From the NCBI GenBank assembly GCA_025618425.1, contig CM046838.1, forward strand, positions 10,775,752-10,839,751: DNA of 64,000 nucleotides, read 5' to 3'. The notes beneath the pieces are model-generated. The model made no database searches. It saw nothing but the letters and a program-made list of their open reading frames with translations, and was not told the DNA's origin. Source of the DNA: Heliocidaris tuberculata (lineage: Eukaryota; Echinodermata; Echinoidea; Camarodonta; Echinometridae). Shown here in pieces: positions 50,540 through 60,800 of the stretch (positions are counted from its first letter, which is position 1; each line of letters starts with the position of its first letter). The position numbers were made by a program, and so were the translations under genes.

Positions 50540-53500
50540 ATATATACATATTAACCCATTGCCTATTGGAACAGGTTGGTCCCTGTAAAAGTATGAAAGA
50601 AATTGGACAAAAAATAAGAAAGTTATGAATGTTTGAAAAATGAGATCACTACATCTATACGCATCTCAAATTGGAAATTTGGTGAATCAATTGTGACGTA
50701 TTCATGGTTAACTCTCCCATTTGCTGTATACCAAAATATCATTAAATTCCACTTTTCTGCTGAGCGCCTTTTCCCTCAGGGCAGCACTCAAAATATATTG
50801 TAGATAGCATATTGTTTTAGGTTCTCAAAAAAAAAAAAAAGATCCTGCTGAATTACACATTTTGAAAAATTGACATTTTAGTAATTTTGTGTTTTGAGCG
50901 AATGGGAGAGTTGACCGCCACTACATCACAGTCGATGTACTGATACGGCCAATTTGAAACTCCCACATGTAAAGTGATAACAAACATTTAAAAAAATCCT
51001 AACTTTCTTATTGTTTGTCTGATTTCATTCAAACTTTCACCAATCTGCTTCTCTGATATTTCTGCTTTCACACTAATGAAATTATTACAAAGGTTGGATT
51101 GCCCTTTAAACAATACGGAGGCTGGAGAGGGTGGGACAACCTTGAAAGCACACAAAGACGAAACAGATCTTAAAATTTCGAAAAGGAGCCGTTTATCCAT
51201 CTGGTTTTGAGTGGACATTGTCCTTCAGATAATACATATTGAAGCTTATAATTGATTGGAGTGGGTGTTTTTGTATCACTTTTGATGTTTGGCAGCACAA
51301 TCCTTTTTTTTTTGGAAGCACAATACTTCCCCAACACATCACATGTCCTTTGTCATCACATTAAACTAATCTTGATGCATGTCAGAACAGATTTTCAGCA
51401 CAATTATTCACCCAAAGTGCATTGACAAGCTATACAAACTTATTGTACCATTTCTTAACTCTCTGTTTCATTATCAATATTGTTTTCCCCTAATCTTTGT
51501 TTGAGTGAGGAACAATGCATTCAAAGACACTTTATAAAGAGCTCTGTAAAATTCTGTCTTTTGACAGAGTGAAGACAATCATCCTTTACAATTACAAGTA
51601 CTTTGGAACACATGACAATTTTACTGTGTGGTTTTATGACTTCTGCTTTCAAGTCTTTTGCATTTTTTGACACCATGTTTACAAATATTGGACACCCCAT
51701 GACAGAGTCATATGACTTTATGTGACCTCACGTTAACCCGGAAATGGATAAGCTATCAATTTGCATCATTATATTCAAATTATGTAAAATGGCAACATGC
51801 TATTCATGAAATCTCAATTTTAAAAAAAGAAAATAGCCGTCTAGAGTGTTCATGTAACATATATATCTCACTTGAAAATAAAACATGAGTTTGAAAAGCA
51901 CCTACAGTAAATTTGCCACACCTTGAAGTACCCCAAAATACAAAACTGTATATTTCAAGTAAAAAAAAAAGTTGTCATTTCCTCATCCATGATAATATGG
52001 TTATCTGTTTTATATGATCAAGATAAAAGCCCCAAATGTTGAACATCATAAATGTAAAATGAATAAGAATTTAAAACAATAAAAATATATGTACATGTAC
52101 ATACAAAATTAAAAACAAGATGAATGCCACTGCATCTCCTATATGCCTCTGCCTAAGTTTATGGCTCAAATTAAGTGTTCTTAAAATATTATGCAAACCA
52201 GGATAAAAAGTCTATGATTACTAGTTAATTGACCTCTTTGACCTTAGACCTTACAACCCAAAAGTCTGATCACTTTATCTTGTCCTAGTCATGCATACAA
52301 AATAGTTCAGATATGGTGATAACAAATTAAACTAACATATCTTTAATTTCATGCATACTGACCTCTATGACCTTTGCCTTTGACCAAATAAACCCGAAAT
52401 CTAATCACATCGTCTCACTATTTTGATGCACACTGGTACCGAAGTTTGAAGTTAATGGCTCAAATTGTTCAAAAGATATTGCAATAACAAGGCTAATAAC
52501 CTGAAATTTCATGGTAAATGATCTCTCTGACTTTCAACCTGTGACCTTATTACCTTTAAAGCTTATCACAATGTCTCATTATGATGATGCATAGTAGCAC
52601 CAAGTTTGCAGTTTATACCTCAAATGGTACTTGCGATATACATGTAGCGTTAACAAGGGTAACACCTGAAACTTCAGGAATTAGCCTCTATGACCTTTGA
52701 CCTTTAACCTACGTGCACCAAAATCTAATCATATCGTCTTCCTATGGTGATGCATACTAGCACCAAGTTTGAAGTTCATGCCTCAAAAGGTTCTTGAGAT
52801 ATCGCAAGAACAAGGCTAACACCTGAAATTTCAGAAATGAACCTCTATGACCTTTAAACTTTGACCTACATATCCCAAAATCTAGTCAGATTGTCTTCCT
52901 ATGGTCATACATACTAGCACTAAGTTTGAAATTCATACCTTAAATGTTTCTTGAGATCTCGCGAGAACGAGGCCAACACCTCAAATTTAAAAAATTAACC
53001 TCTATGTATGACCTTTAATCTTTGACCTATGTACCCCAAAATCTAATCAGATTGTCTTCCTATGGTGATACATACTAGCACCAAGTTTGAAGTTCATACC
53101 TCAAATGGTTTTTGAGATATTGTGAGAACAAGAAAGCGGGACGGACGGACGAACGGACAGACCACCCAAAAACATAATGCCTCTGGTGGGCGGAGGCATA
53201 AAAAAAAATACATACATGTATAAGAATAGAAATAGAACTGAATGATTTGTTTGAGAAAAGTGTTTATAGGCTGAAATAATGATGATCTGCATAAGAAGCT
53301 TCTCTCCATAAGCTATCTTTTTTTTACTATTAAAAAAGAGAAGTTCATACATATAATTTGTATAAATCAGGTGTAATTTTGCAGAATTTGTGAGCAAAAT
53401 ATCGATAATCAATGAGACTGGTGACTCTGCAAGCAAAATCATCATGAATGCCCTTGCTACATGTATTTAAGGCCTGAGGTCTTTATATGGCAATGATATT

Positions 53501-54795
53501 AACAGTTTCAAGCAGATTACATTATATGGAGACAAGGTCACACCAGAATTACACTGTAAGACATCTGACAACCCTTGCACGGTACAAGAGGGAGGGGCCA
53601 AGACGCACACGTGGAGCATACATTGGCCCTCTTGGCGTGAATATGAATATGTATGAGTATCTTCCTGGTGTTGGCGTGTCTCCAACACTACAGATTCTTA
53701 TATTTTCACTTTCATAAATTCAGTACGTGCTATACTCACAAACGCTTCTATCTCCTTGTCTCTCCTGTAAGCTAACTCTTGTTGGACAGTAATCCCCACT
53801 GCCTTCGATTCTGTTTATGGGTATCTGTAGAGGCCAAAGAGAGTACACACTCTTGAAATAGAAAGCTCATATTTCATTCTATACAGCACACATGCTGACA
53901 ATAATCATTAGCAATTAATTCCTGTTTCAAAAAGTATGAAACTGTAACTCCTTTGAGTTATCACTGACAAGTGTTGGTATTCCCCATTTTCACTTACATG
54001 TACAAGTTATTGATGATTCTCATATAATACCATGAAGCTCATGTGCAATTTTTGTAGCAAACAGGAAACTGGAAGCACATGCTTTAAATATAGTCTCATG
54101 TTGTTCTTGTATAAAAATATAAACATGTATAAAAATATATACATGTATGTATGATATCTTTTGGTAATCTGTTCACGATTTCCAGTGAATTTTTGTAGCA
54201 AACAGGAAACTGGAAGCAAATGCTTTAAATATAGTCTCATGTTGTTCTTGTATAAAAATATATACATGTATGTATGAGATCTTTTGGTAATCTGTTCACG
54301 ATTTCCAGTGAATTTTAGTGTAAATATCTGTGAGGAATGCTAGATAAAGGCTAAACACTGCCCTATGCTAGGCCCCTTCCACCCCAAAGGCTACCCGTTC
54401 AACAAGCTCTGTGCTTCGCACAGATATAGCATACACAGTTCCCCCATAGGTTAGTAGACCTGTGTATAAGTTATAATACAATTTGCAGTTGTAGGAGTTT
54501 ACATCCCTGTCCTGGAATCTACATGTGTAAATTTATTTTTTACCTCTCACTTGTTTAATATTCAACTTGAGGAAGAAAACAAATTCACAGCAGCTTAGTT
54601 ATGCTAGAATCTTGCTTTTTATCATCTAAAATCAAAGAAATCTGACGAAAAGTTTTTGAGGGCTTACGAAAACAGCACATTACCTTTAAAGGGGAAGAGT
54701 CACCCCCTTATTGGCAGAAGCCACACCCACAACTATATGAGACATTCAAATTGTTAATTCTTAATGAGCAAAATGAGGAAGAGTGAGATAGATAG

Positions 54796-54839
<44 letters not shown>

Positions 54840-57800
54840 AAACAATGAACAGAAATTAATTAAGATTTAGGTTCCGTATATGCTGAATCTTATATATATG
54901 CGTTAATTAGTCTACTCACAAATCATTTTTACTTTCATTTCAGAGTACAATTTTAGGACATTGTCTGGCAATATCTCTTTACAGAGGTGAGTGTCTTCAT
55001 CTGATATCTTGACTATAAAAACCAGCGAGAAACCACAGTTATACAGGGAAAAAAAAAGAATTCGGTGGATTTGGTCCCCTTTAATCAGGAAATATCGTTT
55101 TTCTCTAAGTAAAGAGTGAAAGGAATGCCAGACTAAACAATGATATATCAAAAGAATAAGATGCAAATTCTGGGAACTCGACTTTGTTTAAATCAAAAGG
55201 TTAATAGGAGCAGAAAATGATATCCAAACATAATAAAGCGAGGACAATGTAAAAGTTGAATTTATTTTCTATTGGGCTAATGATAGAACATTTATTCAAA
55301 TCACTGATCACAAGCACAACTACACATAATACCTAAAGTGAATAAATCACAGTTCTTGTTAAAAACAAGCAGATTATAAAGTACCTACATGTACCACCTT
55401 TAAAGTGTAATCTTTAAAGAAGGAATGCTGTACTGAAACATAATTTAAGTTACTTTTGATTGAATCCTTCAAGTTGAGACCTGAATATTTTCTTGGAATC
55501 TAGAGCAGGTATTCCATTAATCTTAAGAATTAGAACTGGGATGTCAACCTTTAACCTACTTTTCTCACCTGACAAATAACCGAGGCAGGACCCCTCTACA
55601 TAACAAACTTTATCATAATTCCAAAACACAATAGCTTTAACTAACACAGAGACTGACAAGAGAGCTAGGTATACTATCTCCCACATATGAACTAGATGAC
55701 AATGAAGTCTGAAAACAGCTAAAAAAAACACAAGTGAATGAGTAAATTACGCAATGCGTAATAAATGTCCCCGCCGGAAGTGCAGATCTGTGGAAATTAA
55801 CTAGCCTGAACCTTAAAACTTCAGTGAAAAACTTTAGTGAATAAAATAATAATGTTACTGCATGCAAAAGAAGAGAATACCAACAATGCATGTATACAAC
55901 TGAAATATAAAACATGAAAACATTATGGACCTTCAGCCATTTTGAATAAATTTGCATAAATTTGCATAATTAATGAATTTCAAAATTCTGTGTAGAAGTT
56001 TGGAAGCCCCCACCCAGCCCTATCAGATAAAACAATCGGAATCAAAATCCGATGTGAAATAGAGAAGTAGCATTTTTCGTCAATTTTGAATAAATTTGCA
56101 TAAATTTGCATAATTAATGAATTTCAAAATTCTGTGTAGAAGTTTGGAAGCCCCCACCCAGCCCTATCAGATAAAACAATCGGAATCAAAATCCGATGTG
56201 AAATAGAGGAGAAGTAGCATTTTTCGTCACTTTTGAATAAATTTGCATAAATTTGCATAATTAATGAATTTCACGATTTTTTTGTAGAAGTTTGGAAGCC
56301 CTCACCAAGCCCTATCAGATAAAACAATCAGAATCAAAATCGGCCAAGAAATGACGGAGAAGTAGCATTTTCTAACATTTGAGCACACACGGACAGACGG
56401 ACGCACGGACGGACGGACGGACGGACACACACACGCACACACGAACGGAGCCCGTTTCATAGTCCCCTCGCGAACTTCGTTCGGCGGGGACAAAAATAGA
56501 ACCCCCTGAGAAATTGATGGTTTCGGTTGTACTAATAAATAGAAAATAGCTCTAAAACATAACTAAATAAAACGTCAAAGACGAGGGCAATATGGTTCTT
56601 TTAAGGGCAACATTTTCAATATTACCCAAAGTAGAGCCAGCCAATATTATTATTATTACCTATATCATGTACGTATATGCCTATTTTGTAGCAATGACAG
56701 ACACGTCTGCTTGCCTGTCAGTCTCTCTGGGCCAAGCAATTGTGACGTAAATTGTTACCGCGCGTATCCATTGTTTAAGCCTACACTTTAACACGTACAC
56801 AATACTGCACGTATGCACTTTCATAAAAACGCACTGACAAGAAAAGGTGGATGTTAATCGGGCTCAATGTTGACCGCACTTTTTGTACACAAAGTGAATG
56901 GTGAAACCCGGAAGACGGAAAATATCAGGGAATAATGACCGCTCAGAACTAGGTCATTTGTGGACCGCGCAACATATGAATTTTAATTGCACCGTAAAAA
57001 TACCCCATATAGGTAACAATTGTTATTGTTAGCATCCCGTGGTAGCCATCATCTAATAAAATGACGTAAAATTACCTTGATGACAGGTTTCCATGTGAGA
57101 TCCAGATGTTTGAAGGTAGTTGCCACACCCAGTGGGTTATCATGCTTGGAATTATCTATTGTTGGTGTCTGGCCCTTAGGAGGACGGGTATCCCAAATGG
57201 CAACGTACCTGAATCATCAACATAATACACAAAGATATCATTAAAATAACCAGAGTCCTGATGCTTACAGGACTCACTTAGATACTTTGGTAACAATCCA
57301 AGCAATTTCTTTTCAAAAATTCTCCAATCAACTTTAAATTTTCCCTCAGGATTAAATGTGTATATAAAACCTGTGAAAATATGGAGACGAAATATTATTG
57401 TAAAAGTATATGAAGAAAACAAAGATGTTTATTGTGTGTTAAAAGATAAATTTACATCTTTTCTTTCTCTTTATTTTCTTTGCATTCAGCAAATACAATA
57501 CCTAAGAATAAATTGTTTTGAGACAATGTTTCCAATTGTGCTTGCTTTTCTTCATTATCTTGCTGTCCTTTAAACTTAGGACTAGATTTGCATCATACAT
57601 GTAGTCCCATAAATATTAATGTGAACTTTAAAGATTCCAAAATTTACTACTTACACAATGGCATTGTTTTGGATAAATAACATTTCATCCGTACAAAGGG
57701 TTTATGAGCCACCATGAATCATTCATTTTGCCAGATGCTCCCGAGGTCTAAATGCTCTTTTTAAATGCAGCTTTGGATCAATCCATGCAGTTCTCCATGC

Positions 57801-60800
57801 ACAAAAAGATTCTCTGAACTGTTAACTTACCCATCAGTAGAAGCAGTTAATATTTGATGACATTGTTGCTGCTTATTTTCGCAGACGATACCCACTCGAG
57901 TAATCTGGGAAAAAGAGAGATTTGAAGAAAGGTTAGAGTTCAGTGTTTGAATAATCGATATATCACTTGGCAACGTATCATCATTTTCATGCATTGCCCC
58001 TTCTTTCTATTATATCTCTTATTAATAAATACCCTGTTCTTTCTTTCTTCCTCTCTCCATCTAGCAGTCTTTTGACTGTGTTCTGTTGCAGACACTCTAA
58101 AGTACCTGACTATTGGAGTCTTCTCCACATCCTCACTATCATTCCCCCCACCCCATCTCACCATAACCTATCCTATCCCTTCCTCTCCCTCTTCATTTCT
58201 CGCGTTCGCCCCAAGTGCTTAATTCCTTTTGATCTCGTACCCATTTAATTTTGCAGATATACAGTCTTGTGGCTGTTTTCTGTGGCAGACACAGCACCAT
58301 ATCTAACCACAGGTCATTCAAACTACATATATTACTCTACCATCCCTCCCTGTCCCATCCAACCCTTCCTCTCTTATCAACCTTGTCCCTCCTCATCTCT
58401 CTGATTTGATACCAAATACATGTACTTACTTCATATGATCAGGTACCCTTTGTATATCAGAGATAGCTGTCTTGTGTCCATGTTATATTGCAGACACAGC
58501 ACAGTATCTCACAACCGGAGTTTACTCCGCATTCTCAATATCATTCTCTCCCATCCCCATCCCTTCCTCACCTACATCATTCCTCCCTTTCCCTCCCTCT
58601 CCCTCCTCATCTCTCTGATTTGACTTCGATGCTTACCTCCATATGGTCTGGTAACCAAACACCACAGTGACTACTTTCAACTTCAAGGCAGACACATCAC
58701 AGTATCTAACCAAAGGTCATTCTAACCAAATGTAAAATTACTTTACCATTCCTCCCTCTCCTATCCAACCCTTCCTCTCATATCAACTCCATCCCTTCGT
58801 CCCCATCTCTCTTAATATAGACTCCAATGATCACCTCCATATGATCTGGCACCCACTGTGTATATCAGTGATGGCATTCTTGTGGATGGCAGACACTACA
58901 AAGTATGTATCTTACTACTGGGGTCTTCCCTGCATTATTGACATGATCCTCTTCCCATCAGCATCCCCTCCTAAACCAATCTTACCCCTCCCTCTCTACC
59001 TCGGCATCTCTCTGTTACTTACCTCCATATGATCTGGTACCCACTGAATATCACAGATAGCTGTCTTGTGACTGTGTTCTATGGCAGACACTGCACAGTA
59101 CCTGACTACCGGGGTTTTATCAGCATTCTCATCTTCAAATCCGGGCTAATGGAAGAAAAAAGAAAATCATATATCAGTTTACCTCGACTGAACTTGTCAA
59201 TGTTCTGTGGCAGACTTGAGGGGCAAGCTAACCTGGACTGCTGATAGAAACTTAAGTTTCCTTGCCTGATTGGCTAGTAATCTAAAATTGCTACTGGATT
59301 ATGTTCTTTGTATAGAATTATATAATTCACAATAAATAATATTTATGATAATACATGTACATACTGCAGGGTAATATCTTATATTATGAATATGGAAACT
59401 TTCATATCATCCCAACAAAGATTGACTCTCTACCATTGAAATGCACAAAGATGAATGATTACTGATATACATAGCACTGCGCAGGTACCCTACAAAGTAA
59501 ATCAAATGATAAATGATAGCTTTATATTTTAAACAAAATATCTTGGGCAACAAACCCTTGAACTACACGTACCATCCAAGACAGCTACCAATCAAGAAAA
59601 TCTACACCCCTCCTGCACTCATCTGCAAACTACTCCCAGATACCCACATAATCATCCTCTCTCTCCAAATCAGCCTGTGAGCACACACACCAGAAAAATT
59701 ACCCCTGGACAATTACAATTACCCCTGGACAAAATTTTACCATCCTGATAATAATCAAACCAGACTACATGGCCCACCTCTATGATAATGGCTCCCTTTG
59801 GACAATTACAAATGGAAAAAGTTACAAGCTAGTGGTTAGTGGTGTTTGTGTGCCAGGGGGGGGGGGGGGGGGGGGGGGGGGGGAGCAGAGGGTAGAGTAG
59901 GGTAGTGTACTGTACTTAAAGGTCCTTCAGGTACTTTGGGTAATTGTTGAGGTAGGTAATAAATTGCTTTAGTCTATTTTTTTTGGGGGGGGGGGGAGGG
60001 TGGCTTAAGACTTTTGCACAGTACTGTGTGTGTGTGCAAATATAGACATGAACTGACAAGTGGTTGGCCTTGTTATTGGCATGCCGAGAATAATGGATAT
60101 CGAAAGCATCAGTAACATCAAAATGAGGATGAAAAAGCTACAAAATAAATATGCAGTGTTGTGATAACATAATGGAGACAATTTCTCATATTCTATCTGT
60201 CTAAACATAAGCTATTATTTTTATCAAACAAAATACTGATTAGAATAACACATGCATATATTTTGGGGTACAAGGGAACAAATAATAACCAATGGTGATG
60301 ATATACTGATTTGAAATCCAACTGACTTGACAAATGTAGATAAAATCAAAATGAAGCTGACCACATAACACCTCAATAATAAGTAATATCCTTTGTCTTA
60401 CATGTACATACTTCCAGGTAAATAACTTCAACTGCACTCCAATTGATTCATAAATAATCTTTTCAAAAATAAACAGGACATCTATTCTATAAATTAATCA
60501 TTAACATATATATACATGTATATATATACTCTGTATTTTCTCTTTCCACAATGTCTTTCTCACAGTTCTTGTCAGTGTTGAAATAGTATAGATTCTAGTG
60601 TAAAGCATGTTTCTCTTTTATAGTAATATTGTGAGAAAATGCATCAAATACAACGTAGTGTGTGTATACAACTTGGCAGTCAATGCCACCTATCAAAATC
60701 AAGGCCCATCAGTTTCAGGGAATGGGCTGGCCTAGAGAAAAACATTCTCTGAAAATTATTGCAAGAGCTAAATAAAATCCATTCACAGAAAACATATCCC

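Noticed and set aside
57967..58670. Plus-strand frames rich in Ser, Leu and Pro
   Set aside because: They are antisense readings of the DNAI3 exon b copies and their pyrimidine-rich spacers.
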